A DNA stretch of 64,000 bases from Alteromonas gracilis (GCF_002993325.1 NZ_PVNO01000025.1:248001-312000), one strand, 5' to 3'. Numbered from the stretch's first letter, positions 1 to 9,286 are shown. Notes: generated by a model from the sequence alone, not told the origin. Made by a program: numbers and translations.

Positions 1-577
1 CGAGTAATTCATTTAACAGCATAATAGGAAGCCCTATTAAACTGTTAGGATCTCGGCTTTCAATTTTCTCAAACAGTAAAATACCTAACCCTTCGCTTTT
101 GAAGCTGCCCGCACAATCTAAAGGTTGTTCTTTTTCTATGTAAGCGCGAATGGCTTTTTCACTGTTGTGTCGGAAAAATACCCGTGTTTCATCCACCTGT
201 GTAATCGTTTTATTCGTTTCGGGCTGATGCAAACAAAGGGCGGTATAAAATGAAACTTGCTTACCTTGGCACGACATTAGCTGCTCCACAGCCTTATCTG
301 AGCTACCTGGTTTCCCTAGCAACTGGGGTCCAATGTCTGTTTGTACGAGCGCGACTTGATCACTACCGATAACGATGACATCGCTATCTAAAGAATTGCA
401 TTCAGCCGCTACCTTGCGCGCTTTCGCTTCTGCAAGACGCATACTCAATTCAGTGGGGCTTTCATTACATAAGGGCGTTTCATCAATATCCGGAGCATAT
501 GTATCTACCTGAATACCAATATTGGCAAGCAGCATTTTTCGGTATTGAGAAGAGGAAGCTAGAACCAGATGAGCCAC
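1..577 (-). CDS. Maf-family nucleotide pyrophosphatase (YceF-like), C-terminus cut by window
   Basis: Reading the minus strand from a GTG at 577 gives AHLVLASSSQYRKMLLANIG, the N-terminal signature of Maf proteins, followed by a DETP motif and a SDQVAL segment. The frame runs open to base 2, about 192 codons, so only the last few residues are missing. An AAGGAG ribosome site lies just before the GTG, and no upstream ATG keeps the signature intact. Family knowledge: Maf proteins hydrolyse non-canonical or modified nucleoside triphosphates. The YceF branch acts on 7-methyl-GTP and sits divergently beside yceD in Escherichia coli, as here. The subfamily is inferred from position only. Confidence 0.88.
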   Translation of the reverse strand, partial: MAHLVLASSSQYRKMLLANIGIQVDTYAPDIDETPLCNESPTELSMRLAEAKARKVAAECNSLDSDVIVIGSDQVALVQTDIGPQLLGKPGSSDKAVEQLMSCQGKQVSFYTALCLHQPETNKTITQVDETRVFFRHNSEKAIRAYIEKEQPLDCAGSFKSEGLGILLFEKIESRDPNSLIGLPIMLLNELL

Positions 578-716
578 AAAAACTCCTTGTACTGAAATCA
601 ATATGTTGCAGAACATGTGTTATTCGGTGTTTTTACCGACGCGTTATACTGAGATGGTACATTATCATTGCTCGATATATACAGCCTTTTATTGTAAGTT
701 AAAACGCAATTATGCT
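578..716. other. divergent intergenic region between maf-like gene and yceD
   Basis: This 140-base AT-rich gap separates the two divergent genes. No convincing protein or RNA gene was seen in it. The yceD promoter begins at its right edge. Confidence 0.4.
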
Positions 717-745
717 TTGACAGGAAGGGGTTGACCCTTTATCAT
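717..745 (+). promoter_or_regulatory. sigma-70 promoter for yceD operon
   Basis: TTGACA at 717-722 is followed by a 17-base spacer and TATCAT at 740-745. This is a perfect -35 and a one-mismatch -10. The expected start point, about 752, is only three bases before the preferred yceD ATG at 755, so the mRNA would be almost leaderless. Confidence 0.7.
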
Positions 746-754
746 GCGCGCCCT

Positions 755-1288
755 ATGCAGAAAGTGAAACTCCCTCATTCGGTTGAACCGACTAAAAGCG
801 CCATGAAACGTTCCGATTATCGGGGCGTGATTGCGTCTAAAGATATGGAACGATTGAGTGAAGCAGTTGTCCGATGCAACGACTATGTGGACGCAGAAGT
901 ACAGTTCGAAAAAGACGCGCAGGGTCTTACTGTTTTTCACGGCCGCCTAGCCACGCAGGTAACACTTATCTGTCAAAGGTGTAATGGTGAACTTGATTAT
1001 CCCGTGGAAGCGGAATTCTGTTTTACTCCAGTGCAGGGAGAAGAGCAGGAAAGCGACGACATCATTCCCGAGGCTTACGAACCGGTAGAGGTCAACGACC
1101 ACGGAGAAGTTAGTCTGCTTCAAATTTTTGAAGACGAACTACTGTTATCTTTGCCAATTGTACCCCTTCATGCAGAGTCGGAGTGTACGGTAAAGCGAGA
1201 CGACATGTCGTTTGGAAAGATTGAACCGGAACAAGAGCGACAAAACCCTTTCGCGGTTTTGAAAGAACTTAAGCGAGACCAGGAGTAA
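755..1288 (+). CDS. yceD: YceD family (DUF177) protein linked to 23S rRNA and L32 metabolism
   Basis: The 177-residue product begins MQKVKLPHSVEP, as other YceD proteins do, and carries the CQRCNGEL cysteine motif followed by an acidic C-terminal half. A TTG at 731 is in frame but lies inside the promoter spacer, so the ATG at 755 is chosen. Family knowledge: YceD is required for normal 23S rRNA accumulation and is almost always upstream of rpmF. Here the stop is three bases before the rpmF start. There is no Shine-Dalgarno at normal spacing, which fits a leaderless message. Confidence 0.9.
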   Translation: MQKVKLPHSVEPTKSAMKRSDYRGVIASKDMERLSEAVVRCNDYVDAEVQFEKDAQGLTVFHGRLATQVTLICQRCNGELDYPVEAEFCFTPVQGEEQESDDIIPEAYEPVEVNDHGEVSLLQIFEDELLLSLPIVPLHAESECTVKRDDMSFGKIEPEQERQNPFAVLKELKRDQE

Positions 1289-1291
1289 GTT

Positions 1292-1462
1292 ATGGCAGTA
1301 CAACAAAATCGTAAAACGCGTTCTAAGCGCGGTATGCGTCGCTCACACGATGCATTGACAGGCGCGACTTTGTCTGTCGATTCAACGTCAGGCGAGACTC
1401 ACCGTCGTCACCACGTGACTGCTGACGGTTATTATAAAGGCAAGAAAGTAATCGGCGCGTAA
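1292..1462 (+). CDS. rpmF: 50S ribosomal protein L32
   Basis: A 56-residue basic protein starting [20 protein letters not shown] and ending [10 protein letters not shown], a direct match in length and pattern to bacterial L32 of the cysteine-free type. The AGGAG ribosome site overlaps the end of yceD. It is co-transcribed between yceD and plsX, the conserved arrangement that joins ribosome assembly to phospholipid synthesis in gammaproteobacteria. Confidence 0.97.
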
Positions 1463-1477
1463 TACGGCGACTACATT

Positions 1478-2503
1478 TTGTCTACACTAACCATCGCGTT
1501 AGATATCATGGGGGGCGATCATGGTCCCCCTGTTATCCTTTCTGCAGCCGTCAAGGCTATCCAACTTCACCCCGATGTGCACTTTACATTGTGCGGTGAC
1601 GAAGAAATTATTCATTCAGGTCTTCAACCTCTTTCTGATACAGAGCGACGTCGTGTTTCTGTAAAACACTGCTCGCAAGTTGTTGAAATGGGCGAAGCGC
1701 CGACATCAGCGCTCAGAAATAAAAAAGACTCCTCTATGCGCCGCGTTATTGAGCTTGTCGAAAGTGGCGAAGCAGATGCGTGCGTAAGTGCAGGCAATAC
1801 AGGAGCGCTGCTCACTCTATCTTTTTACCTGCTTAAAACACTGTCTGGTATTGATAGACCCGCGCTTATTAACATGATGCCTACCACAGGGCATCACAAT
1901 GTATTTCTCCTCGATTTAGGCGCCAATGTAAATTGTACGCCTGAAATACTATTTCAATATGGCGTCATGGGGTCAGTACTGGCACAAGAAGTTGCTGGCA
2001 TTGCGTCCCCCCGCGTTGCTTTGCTCAATGTGGGTGAAGAAGATATTAAAGGTAATGCGCAGGTAAAATCTGCCGACCAGCTTTTCAAAGACGCGCCTGG
2101 CATTAACTACATTGGTTATGTTGAGGGCGATGATATTTTCACCGACCATGCGGACGTGGTAGTTACCGATGGCTTCACTGGAAACGTAGCACTAAAATCT
2201 AGCGAAGGGTTAGCTAAGTTAGTGATTAACGAGGTGAAACGTCAAACACAAAAGAATTTATATACCCGATTATTAGCCAAAATTGCTTTCCCATTACTGA
2301 AATCTATCTATAACAGTGTGAACCCCGACCAGTATAACGGTGCGAGTCTGATAGGATTGCGCGGCATTGTTATCAAGAGTCACGGAAATGCACAAAAAGA
2401 CGCCTTTTATTACGCCATCGTGCAAGCAATGAAAGAAGCAAAGATGCATTTACCTGAAAAGATAAAGACAAAGATAGAAACGGTATTGTTGGAGCAGCTT
2501 TGA
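1478..2503 (+). CDS. plsX: phosphate acyltransferase PlsX
   Basis: The 341-residue protein opens with [11 protein letters not shown], the PlsX signature, and continues with the conserved [10 protein letters not shown] and [10 protein letters not shown] segments. PlsX makes acyl-phosphate from acyl-ACP and phosphate, the first step of the PlsX/PlsY route to phosphatidic acid, at the cytoplasmic membrane surface. The start is a TTG 15 bases after rpmF, fixed by the N-terminal signature. Its stop overlaps the next start (TTGA), indicating translational coupling to fabH. Confidence 0.97.
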   Translation: MSTLTIALDIMGGDHGPPVILSAAVKAIQLHPDVHFTLCGDEEIIHSGLQPLSDTERRRVSVKHCSQVVEMGEAPTSALRNKKDSSMRRVIELVESGEADACVSAGNTGALLTLSFYLLKTLSGIDRPALINMMPTTGHHNVFLLDLGANVNCTPEILFQYGVMGSVLAQEVAGIASPRVALLNVGEEDIKGNAQVKSADQLFKDAPGINYIGYVEGDDIFTDHADVVVTDGFTGNVALKSSEGLAKLVINEVKRQTQKNLYTRLLAKIAFPLLKSIYNSVNPDQYNGASLIGLRGIVIKSHGNAQKDAFYYAIVQAMKEAKMHLPEKIKTKIETVLLEQL

Positions 2504-3465
2504 GCAAATATTCACGCTTTATAGGAACAGGTAGCTATTATCCCAGCGACGTGCGTACGAACGCTGACCTAGAATTAATGGTAGACACCAGTGATGAATG
2601 GATCACTGACCGTACTGGGATTAAAGAGCGACGCATTATTGGAGCAGATGAAACCGCTGCTACCATGGGGGCAGAAGCCAGTAAAAAAGCCATCGAGATG
2701 GCGGGTATCGACCCCAAATCTATCGACATGATTGTGTGCGCTACCACAAGTGGTCGCTATGCGCTTCCAAGCACAGCATGCGAAATTCAACGCATTCTTG
2801 ATTTAGACGGTATTCCCGCATTTGATGTTGCTGCAGCATGCGCAGGGTATTGCTACGCTCTGAGTGTAGCCGATCAGTACATAAAGTCAGGCATGGCAAA
2901 ACGCATTCTTGTCGTCGGTACTGACTGTTTAAGTCGTTTGATTAACCCCGAAGACAGAACCATGGTTATTCTATTTGGTGATGCCGCAGGGGCAACGATA
3001 ATAGAAGCAAGCGATGAGCCTGGTATTCTCTCGACCCACATTAACGCATCTGGTTCTCACGGAGATTTGTTGTACGTTGGAAACCCAACCCGTGGGGATG
3101 AGCAATCAGTGCACGAAAACTGGGGGGTTATGCGCGGCAACGAGGTCTTCAAAGTTGCGGTAACTAAGCTTTCAGAAGTAGTAGAGCAAACCCTTGCTGC
3201 TAACGGTATGGAAAAAACTGATCTTGACTGGTTAGTGCCACACCAAGCAAACTTTAGAATTATAAAAGCCACAGCGAAAAAACTGAATATGTCTCTCGAC
3301 CAGGTCGTGCTTACATTGGAGCAGTACGGTAATACATCTGCGGCCACAGTGCCAACAGCATTAGATACCGCTATCAGAGACGGGCGTATTCAGCGCGGAC
3401 AGCATTTATTACTAGAAGCATTTGGAGGCGGATTTGCTTGGGCATCGGCGCTCGTTCGCTATTAA
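2500..3465 (+). CDS. fabH: beta-ketoacyl-ACP synthase III (FabH)
   Basis: The 321-residue protein shows the FabH catalytic triad: Cys near 114 in AAACAGY, His in VPHQANFRI and Asn in [10 protein letters not shown]. It condenses acetyl-CoA with malonyl-ACP to start fatty-acid chains. The start is TTG, four bases overlapping plsX, with GGAG about six bases upstream. It lies in the standard plsX-fabH-fabD-fabG order. Confidence 0.97.
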   Translation: MSKYSRFIGTGSYYPSDVRTNADLELMVDTSDEWITDRTGIKERRIIGADETAATMGAEASKKAIEMAGIDPKSIDMIVCATTSGRYALPSTACEIQRILDLDGIPAFDVAAACAGYCYALSVADQYIKSGMAKRILVVGTDCLSRLINPEDRTMVILFGDAAGATIIEASDEPGILSTHINASGSHGDLLYVGNPTRGDEQSVHENWGVMRGNEVFKVAVTKLSEVVEQTLAANGMEKTDLDWLVPHQANFRIIKATAKKLNMSLDQVVLTLEQYGNTSAATVPTALDTAIRDGRIQRGQHLLLEAFGGGFAWASALVRY

Positions 3466-3533
3466 GCTCGGCAATCGCTTCATAAATTTTTGATGTATTC
3501 TCGTTTCTAGTAAAACAATAACAAGGAATCGAC

Positions 3534-4460
3534 ATGACAAAGACAGCTTGTGTATTTCCGGGGCAAGGCTCTCAAAGCGTAGGCATGCTAAAAGAGCTTG
3601 CTGAGACGTCTCCGATTATCGAAGCAACCTTTAAAGAAGCCTCTGACGCACTTGGTTATGACCTGTGGGACCTAGTCCAAAACGATACAGACGGTAAACT
3701 TAACGAAACCCACATTACTCAGCCAGCGTTGCTTGCTGCAAGTGTTGCAATTTGGCGTGTAATTCGTGAGCAAGGTTTAGACGTAGACTACCTTGCAGGG
3801 CACAGCCTTGGAGAGTATTCAGCGCTAGTGTGCGGTGGCGCGATGGACTTTTCTGACGCCATTAAACTCGTAGAAGCACGCGGTAAGTATATGCAGGAAG
3901 CTGTGCCGGCAGGCGCAGGCGCTATGTATGCCATTATCGGTTTGGATGATGCTGAAATTGCAGATATTTGTCAGCAGACAGCCATTGCCACTGGTGACGT
4001 TGTTGCACCTGTTAACTTTAATTCACCGGGGCAGGTTGTGATCGCTGGTGAGAAAAACGCGGCAGAACAAGCTGCCAACGCGTGTAAAGAAGCGGGCGCT
4101 AAACGCGCACTGCCGCTTGCGGTAAGTGTGCCCTCTCACTGTGAGCTAATGCGACCGGCCGCGGATAAACTCGAAGAAGCGCTTTCTTCTTTAAATGTTC
4201 ACGAGCCTGCAATCAATATTGTTAATAATGTTGATGTCACCATTGAAACACAGGGTGATGCAATCAAAAACGCGCTGGTGAGACAACTTTACTGCCCAGT
4301 ACAGTGGACACGTACCGTGGAATACTTAGCTGCAGCAGGTGTAGAGCGCGTTATTGAAGTTGGCCCGGGTAAAGTGCTGACGGGTCTTAATAAACGCATT
4401 GATAAGAGCTTAGCGTCTCTTGCAGTAAATACACCTGACGGTGTAGAAGCATTAAAATAA
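3534..4460 (+). CDS. fabD: malonyl-CoA:ACP transacylase (FabD)
   Basis: The 308-residue protein has the N-terminal FPGQGSQ motif and the GHSLGEYS nucleophile elbow with Ser near residue 91. VPSHC carries the partner histidine. It transfers malonyl groups from CoA to ACP. The ATG follows an AAGGA site. A 68-base gap after fabH may hold a secondary promoter, but no strong one is visible. Confidence 0.97.
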   Translation: MTKTACVFPGQGSQSVGMLKELAETSPIIEATFKEASDALGYDLWDLVQNDTDGKLNETHITQPALLAASVAIWRVIREQGLDVDYLAGHSLGEYSALVCGGAMDFSDAIKLVEARGKYMQEAVPAGAGAMYAIIGLDDAEIADICQQTAIATGDVVAPVNFNSPGQVVIAGEKNAAEQAANACKEAGAKRALPLAVSVPSHCELMRPAADKLEEALSSLNVHEPAINIVNNVDVTIETQGDAIKNALVRQLYCPVQWTRTVEYLAAAGVERVIEVGPGKVLTGLNKRIDKSLASLAVNTPDGVEALK

Positions 4461-4472
4461 TAAGGAATCGCA

Positions 4473-5213
4473 ATGAGTCAATTAGACGGTAAAATTGCGC
4501 TGGTAACCGGAGCTAGCCGTGGAATAGGCAAAGCAATTGCCACACAGCTAGCACAACAAGGCGCAACGGTTATTGGCACGGCCACGAGCGAAAATGGCGC
4601 ACAAGCAATTAGTGACTATCTTTCTGAGTTCGGTGGTCAAGGGTTTGCACTGAATGTTACCGACAAGGAAAGTGTTGATACCACCTTGAAAGCGATTAAC
4701 GATGCTCACGGTGGGATTGATATTTTGGTCAATAATGCAGGCATTACGCGCGATAATCTTTTAATGCGCATGAAAGATGACGAGTGGCAAGATATTATAG
4801 ATACTAACCTTACTTCAATATTTACGCTGTCAAAAGCTGTACTTCGCGGTATGATGAAGAAACGCTTTGGGCGCATAGTAAATATTGGTTCTGTAGTGGG
4901 TAGCGCAGGTAACGCTGGTCAAGCCAACTATGCTGCTGCGAAGGCCGGCGTCATTGGTTTTTCTAAATCTATGGCAAGAGAAGTGGCTTCTCGTGGTATA
5001 ACAATCAACGTTGTTGCCCCTGGTTTTATCGATACAGATATGACAAAGGCGCTAAGTGATGACCAAAAAGCCGCCATTTTTAAAGATATTCCGGCTAACC
5101 GTTTAGGTGAGCCTGATGAAATTGCAGCCACTGTTGCCTTTTTGGTGAGCGATGGTGCAGCCTATATTACAGGCGAAACCATCCATGTTAATGGTGGTAT
5201 GTATATGGGGTAA
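4473..5213 (+). CDS. fabG: 3-oxoacyl-ACP reductase (FabG)
   Basis: A 246-residue short-chain dehydrogenase with the N-terminal GASRGIGK nucleotide-binding motif, the NNAGITRD segment, catalytic Ser in IGSVVGSAGN and the YAAAK Tyr/Lys pair near 152-156. The ending ITGETIHVNGGMYM is typical of FabG. It uses NADPH to reduce beta-ketoacyl-ACP. It follows fabD by 12 bases with an AAGGA site and closes the first fab block before a hairpin. Confidence 0.97.
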   Translation: MSQLDGKIALVTGASRGIGKAIATQLAQQGATVIGTATSENGAQAISDYLSEFGGQGFALNVTDKESVDTTLKAINDAHGGIDILVNNAGITRDNLLMRMKDDEWQDIIDTNLTSIFTLSKAVLRGMMKKRFGRIVNIGSVVGSAGNAGQANYAAAKAGVIGFSKSMAREVASRGITINVVAPGFIDTDMTKALSDDQKAAIFKDIPANRLGEPDEIAATVAFLVSDGAAYITGETIHVNGGMYMG

Positions 5214-5236
5214 ATTCGCAATTTTTGCGAATTTTC
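5212..5236 (+). terminator. weak hairpin after fabG
   Basis: AAATTCGCAA at 5212-5221 pairs perfectly with TTGCGAATTT at 5225-5234 around a three-T loop. It overlaps the fabG stop codon. GC content is low and there is only a short T run, so it may slow or partly stop transcription, or protect the 3' end. Confidence 0.4.
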
Positions 5237-5303
5237 CTTAGTTTGGGGTGGTATTTACCCGAACTTGGATGTAAAAATAGTATTTTACGAATTTCGAATG
5301 TCG

Positions 5304-5316
5304 CTGGTTTGACCAG
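5304..5316. promoter_or_regulatory. CTGGT-N3-ACCAG palindrome upstream of acpP
   Basis: CTGGTTTGACCAG is a perfect five-base inverted repeat around three bases. The TGGT-N3-ACCA core is typical of GntR-family operators such as FadR and PdhR. Lying between fabG and acpP, it is a candidate fatty-acid-responsive operator. The regulator is inference. Confidence 0.4.
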
Positions 5317-5337
5317 AAAATTTGTTTAAACTGGTGC

Positions 5338-5358
5338 TTGCAAGGATGCACCTTGCAA
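5338..5358. promoter_or_regulatory. perfect inverted repeat TTGCAAGG/CCTTGCAA before acpP
   Basis: TTGCAAGG at 5338-5345 and CCTTGCAA at 5351-5358 flank a five-base loop. The left arm can also serve as a -35 element (TTGCAA) for TAAACT at 5361-5366 with a 17-base spacer, so the repeat may be an operator overlapping the acpP promoter or a hairpin in the leader. Confidence 0.4.
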
Positions 5359-5413
5359 AATAAACTAGCGGCACTTTTATTATCTAGTGACGTTTTAAGG
5401 GAAACCTAGAATT

Positions 5414-5653
5414 ATGAGTAACATTGAAGAACGCGTTAAGAAAATCATCGTTGAACAACTTGGCGTTAAAGAAGAAGAAGTAAAAGCAGAAGCTTCATTC
5501 GTTGACGATTTAGGCGCTGATTCACTTGACACTGTTGAGCTAGTAATGGCTTTGGAAGAAGAATTCGATACTGAAATTCCTGACGAAGAAGCAGAGAAAA
5601 TTACTACAGTTCAATCAGCAATTGACTACATCAACGCTAACAAAGACGCTTAA
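5414..5653 (+). CDS. acpP: acyl carrier protein
   Basis: A 79-residue very acidic protein with the phosphopantetheine attachment site at Ser37 in [11 protein letters not shown]. It carries growing acyl chains for FabD, FabH, FabG and FabF. A 200-base upstream gap with two inverted repeats, and a terminator after the gene, suggest it is also transcribed on its own at high level. The ATG follows an AAGGGAA site. Confidence 0.98.
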   Translation: MSNIEERVKKIIVEQLGVKEEEVKAEASFVDDLGADSLDTVELVMALEEEFDTEIPDEEAEKITTVQSAIDYINANKDA

Positions 5654-5669
5654 GTCTTAAGTAGCGACA

Positions 5670-5697
5670 AAACGGCTCTTATTAAGAGCCGTTTTTG
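5670..5697 (+). terminator. intrinsic terminator between acpP and fabF
   Basis: AACGGCTCTT at 5671-5680 pairs with AAGAGCCGTT at 5684-5693 and is followed by a T run. Located just before fabF, it should cap abundant acpP mRNA while allowing partial readthrough. Confidence 0.8.
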
Positions 5698-5732
5698 TAT
5701 CTCCTACCTTAGTTCCAAAGCGAGGGCTTTTT

Positions 5733-6971
5733 GTGACAAAACGTCGCGTAGTGGTTACTGGTCTTGGAATGCTTTCACCATTAGGTCTTAATAGCGAAGA
5801 CACATGGCGCAAATTGCTCGCGGGCGAGAGCGGCATCGGTGAAATCACCCATTTCGATTGTAGTAACTATTCAACCCGTTTCGCAGGTCAAATCAATGAT
5901 TTTGATCCGCAGCAATACATTGAAAAGAAAGAAACCAAAAAAATGGACCGCTTTATCCAGTTGGGTATTGCAGCTGGCAAGCAAGCGCTGGTCGATTCTG
6001 GTTTCAGTGTTTCTAAAGATAATGCTCACCGTGTTGGTGTTGCTATTGGCTCAGGTATCGGTGGTTTAGAACAAATTGAACAAAACCATTTAAAGCTGAC
6101 AAATAGCGGTCCTAAGCGCGTATCGCCATTTTTTGTACCTTCAACCATTACCAATATGATCTCAGGCTTCTTGTCTATCATGGAAGGGTTGAAAGGACCG
6201 AATTTAAACGTTGTGACTGCATGTACTACAGGCGTTCACAACATTGGTATTGCCGCAAGAACTATCGCTTACGGCGATGCAGATGCTATGTTAGCTGGCG
6301 GTGCTGAAGCCTCTATCACACCGTTAGGAATGGCAGGCTTTGCAGCAGCGCGCGCGTTGTCTTCTCGCAATGACAATCCTCAGGCTGCAAGTCGTCCATG
6401 GGATAAAGACCGCGATGGTTTTGTTATGGGCGAGGGCGCTGGTGTTATCATGCTGGAAGAATACGAGGCAGCGAAAGCCCGTGGCGCGCATATTTATGCT
6501 GAGCTTGTTGGTTTCGGTATGAGCGGCGACGCATATCACATGACATCACCACCAGAAGATGGTGAGGGCGCAGCAGCGTCAATGCAAAATGCTATCAATG
6601 ACGCAAACGTAGATGCGAACCTCATTGGTTACGTGAACGCTCACGGTACATCAACCCCAGCCGGCGATATTGCTGAAGTTGCGGCAGTTAAGCGTGTTTT
6701 TAATGAGCATGCTTACAAGCTACTGGTAAGTTCTACCAAATCAATGACAGGCCACCTACTAGGTGCTGCTGGTTCAGTAGAGGCAATTTTTACTATATTA
6801 GCATTGCGTGACAAAATGGCGCCGCCAACTATCAATCTAGATGAACCAGGCGAAGGGTGCGACTTAGATTTTGTCGCAAACAAAGCGAAAGCCTTCAATG
6901 AAGATTACGCGCTATGTAATTCATTCGGCTTTGGCGGTACCAATGGTTCGTTGGTTTTCAAACGAATCTAG
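5733..6971 (+). CDS. fabF: beta-ketoacyl-ACP synthase II (FabF)
   Basis: The 412-residue condensing enzyme shows the nucleophile Cys164 in ACTTGVHNI and the two active-site histidines in [11 protein letters not shown] and [11 protein letters not shown]. FabF elongates acyl-ACP and handles the temperature-sensitive palmitoleate to vaccenate step. The start is GTG, supported by the conserved [12 protein letters not shown]-terminus. It is separated from acpP by a terminator, so expression is likely lower. Confidence 0.96.
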   Translation: MTKRRVVVTGLGMLSPLGLNSEDTWRKLLAGESGIGEITHFDCSNYSTRFAGQINDFDPQQYIEKKETKKMDRFIQLGIAAGKQALVDSGFSVSKDNAHRVGVAIGSGIGGLEQIEQNHLKLTNSGPKRVSPFFVPSTITNMISGFLSIMEGLKGPNLNVVTACTTGVHNIGIAARTIAYGDADAMLAGGAEASITPLGMAGFAAARALSSRNDNPQAASRPWDKDRDGFVMGEGAGVIMLEEYEAAKARGAHIYAELVGFGMSGDAYHMTSPPEDGEGAAASMQNAINDANVDANLIGYVNAHGTSTPAGDIAEVAAVKRVFNEHAYKLLVSSTKSMTGHLLGAAGSVEAIFTILALRDKMAPPTINLDEPGEGCDLDFVANKAKAFNEDYALCNSFGFGGTNGSLVFKRI

Positions 6972-6999
6972 ATCTAGCGAAAGCATAGATGTTATTTTC

Positions 7000-7027
7000 A
7001 AAAGGCAGCTAACCGCTGCCTTTTTCT
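7000..7027 (+). terminator. terminator after fabF
   Basis: AAAGGCAGC at 7001-7009 pairs with GCTGCCTTT at 7015-7023, followed by more T bases. It lies 30 bases after the fabF stop. Confidence 0.8.
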
Positions 7028-7309
7028 TATATTCTCATTACTTAATTTCGCACATCAATAAACCCCAGCAGCAAAAATTCGCTGTAAGCGAAGTGAAATT
7101 ATCTATGCGGACTGGTATTAGCGATGGACAATCACAAGGCTTCCTAAACTCTCCTAGTTGTTTGATTATTAATCTAGTTAAATGGGTTAAACGGTTATCA
7201 GGTGTTGAAATGCAATGATAAGCCTATGCTGAATAGCGCTATAAGTTGTTTGACCAACGCAACTTGGTATACTCCTCCTAATCAGTAAATCAGCAAGTAA
7301 GACCAAGCA
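7028..7309. other. fabF-pabC intergenic region
   Basis: About 280 bases between a terminator and the pabC start. An open frame crosses from fabF but has no family resemblance. TATACT at 7268-7273 could be a -10 for pabC, but no good -35 at 16-18 bases was found. Confidence 0.3.
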
Positions 7310-8158
7310 TTGATAATTATTCCAAATGCTACGCCTATTTCATCCAGTGACCGGGCATTTAATTACGGAGACGGTGTGTTTACCACATTGTTGGTCCATC
7401 GCAATAAAGCAGAGCTAAAGCCTTATCATTTATCTAGGTTAAAGCACGACGCCGCAGCAATTAAACTTGATATTGATATCAAAGCCCTGGACGTCGCTAT
7501 TTCTGAGCATATAGATCATATCGCCACATCGTCATGTAACGATTTGGAATCTAAATACGTCTTAAAAGTGCACATTTCAGGTGGACAGGCGGGCAGAGGG
7601 TATGCGCGAAGCGAAGACAGTGTGGTTCAGGTCAGATTTAGTCAGCATCCTTTTCCCGGTCATTATGACGCTATGTTGCGGAAAGGTTTATCTGTTATAT
7701 GCGCTCAAACTCGGTTGGCCATTCAACCGCTGCTCGCGGGCGTAAAACATATGAATAGATTAGAACAGGTCCTGATTAAACATGAAGTGAATGAGGCAGG
7801 CGCAGACGACGCTATCGTGTGTGACACTCAAGACAATGTGATTGAAGCAAGCGCGGGCAATCTGTTTTTTTTCTATAACGATGCCTGGTACACCCCTTCA
7901 CTGAAAGGGAGTGGAGTAAATGGCGTGGTGAGGCAATACCTTATCGATTCATTGCTAAATGATAATCATGAATTACATGTGGGAGAGTATCAACTTTCTC
8001 ATTTACAAAGCGCCAGCGCTGTCGTGATGACGAATGCTTTAATGGGTGTAATGCCCGTGAGGGAACTTCGAATGCCCGATTTTTCAATGGTCAGTTTTGA
8101 CGTGAAGAACAAGGCAATTGAAGTATTACAGCAGCGACTGAATGATGGAAAGCGCTAA
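7310..8158 (+). CDS. pabC: aminodeoxychorismate lyase (PabC)
   Basis: A 282-residue class IV PLP aminotransferase-fold protein with the RAFNYGDGVFTTL start motif, Lys near residue 146 in GVKHMNRLEQ as the PLP Schiff base, and the EASAGNLFF cofactor-binding motif. It releases pyruvate from aminodeoxychorismate to give p-aminobenzoate for folate. The TTG start is set by the IIIPN opening. The order fabF-pabC-mltG-tmk matches Escherichia coli. Its end overlaps a 40-codon ORF. Confidence 0.92.
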   Translation: MIIIPNATPISSSDRAFNYGDGVFTTLLVHRNKAELKPYHLSRLKHDAAAIKLDIDIKALDVAISEHIDHIATSSCNDLESKYVLKVHISGGQAGRGYARSEDSVVQVRFSQHPFPGHYDAMLRKGLSVICAQTRLAIQPLLAGVKHMNRLEQVLIKHEVNEAGADDAIVCDTQDNVIEASAGNLFFFYNDAWYTPSLKGSGVNGVVRQYLIDSLLNDNHELHVGEYQLSHLQSASAVVMTNALMGVMPVRELRMPDFSMVSFDVKNKAIEVLQQRLNDGKR

Positions 8159-8267
8159 CCCAAAGCACTCGCGCAGGGTACGCCGACAAACTCCAAATAA
8201 TGATAAGCATAAAAAGCGAGAGCTTAAAATGGAAATAAAACCTGTGAATTTAGGAGAGCGGCAATAA
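8145..8267 (+). CDS. 40-codon ORF bridging pabC and mltG (hypothetical)
   Basis: An ATG at 8145, inside the end of pabC in another frame, opens a 40-codon frame whose TAA at 8265-8267 shares its last base with the mltG ATG. The product is strongly basic and polar (SRRVRRQTP, DKHKKRELK) with no membrane segment. Overlap at both ends suggests translational coupling of pabC to mltG, or a small accessory protein. There is no known family, and it could be chance. Confidence 0.35.
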   Translation: MESANPKHSRRVRRQTPNNDKHKKRELKMEIKPVNLGERQ

Positions 8268-9286
8268 TGAAGCGCTTAGTAATTCTCCTTTTAACCCTTG
8301 GCTTACTTGCTGTCATCGGGGCTGCATCGGGCGTTATGTTTGTATCTTCGAAGGTGACTAAGCCCTTAAAACTGCAGAAAGAAACCCTCATAACTATTGA
8401 GCGAGGAAGCAATGCTTATCGAACGGTAAAGCTGTTGCGTAATGAAGGTTTGAGTGAGGTATCCCCGTTTGTAGCTAAGGTTTGGCTAAAGCTTTTTGCA
8501 GGTAATACGTTGGTTAAATCAGGCTCTTATATGTTGCGTCCCGGTCAATCCCTGGTTGATGCCTTTACCCTTTTTACCGAAGGTGATGAGCATTTGTTTG
8601 CAGTAGGTTTAGTCGAGGGCCTAACGCTCACCCAATGGCTTGATACGTTGAGACAAAACAATCAGCTAGAATTTGATATTACTGATGCTACGTTACGCGA
8701 GATAACCAATGATAATGACGTAAAGTGGTGTTGTGAAAACGTTGAACAAACTGAAGGCGTTTATTTAGCCGATACCTACTTTTTCACGAAAGGTACCAAG
8801 GCTAGCCAAATTTTGAAGCGGGCTCATGGTGCACTGGTCGATTATGTGACTAGCGAATGGGAACAGCGTGCTGTTGATTTGCCTTTGCAAACTCCATATG
8901 AAGCGCTCATTTTGGCGAGTATTATTGAAAAAGAGACTGCAGTGCCGTCAGAGCGGGATATGATAGCAGGCGTATTTATTAACAGGCTTAATAGAAATAT
9001 GCGTCTGCAAACCGATCCCACCGTAATTTACGGTATTGGACCTACGTTCGACGGAAATATTACGCGTAAGCACCTGCGTACCGCTACACCCTATAATACT
9101 TATGTCATTAAAGGGTTGCCGCCAACGCCGATTGCCATGGCCGGTAAAGCTGCTATTCATGCTGCGCTGCATCCCTTATCAACCGATGCGCTGTACTTTG
9201 TGGCAAAAGGAGATGGAAGTCATCAATTTTCCACAACACTAGAAGAACACAACGCTGCTGTGCGAAAATATCAGCTTAAAAGATAA
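8267..9286 (+). CDS. mltG: endolytic murein transglycosylase MltG
   Basis: The 339-residue protein has one N-terminal membrane helix (residues about 3-25), a LysM-like region, then the YceG catalytic domain with IIEKETAVPSER, where Glu221 aligns with the catalytic glutamate of Escherichia coli MltG. NRLNRNMRLQTDPTVIYG is the other family hallmark. It cleaves nascent glycan strands at the inner membrane and sets strand length. A GGAGAG site lies six bases before the ATG. Confidence 0.95.
   Translation: MKRLVILLLTLGLLAVIGAASGVMFVSSKVTKPLKLQKETLITIERGSNAYRTVKLLRNEGLSEVSPFVAKVWLKLFAGNTLVKSGSYMLRPGQSLVDAFTLFTEGDEHLFAVGLVEGLTLTQWLDTLRQNNQLEFDITDATLREITNDNDVKWCCENVEQTEGVYLADTYFFTKGTKASQILKRAHGALVDYVTSEWEQRAVDLPLQTPYEALILASIIEKETAVPSERDMIAGVFINRLNRNMRLQTDPTVIYGIGPTFDGNITRKHLRTATPYNTYVIKGLPPTPIAMAGKAAIHAALHPLSTDALYFVAKGDGSHQFSTTLEEHNAAVRKYQLKR

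Noticed and set aside
499..702. 67-codon plus-strand ORF at the left end
   Set aside because: It is antisense to the maf-like gene start and runs into the promoter region; composition is not protein-like.
7250..7273. Promoter for pabC from TTGACC and TATACT
   Set aside because: The spacer is only 12 bases.
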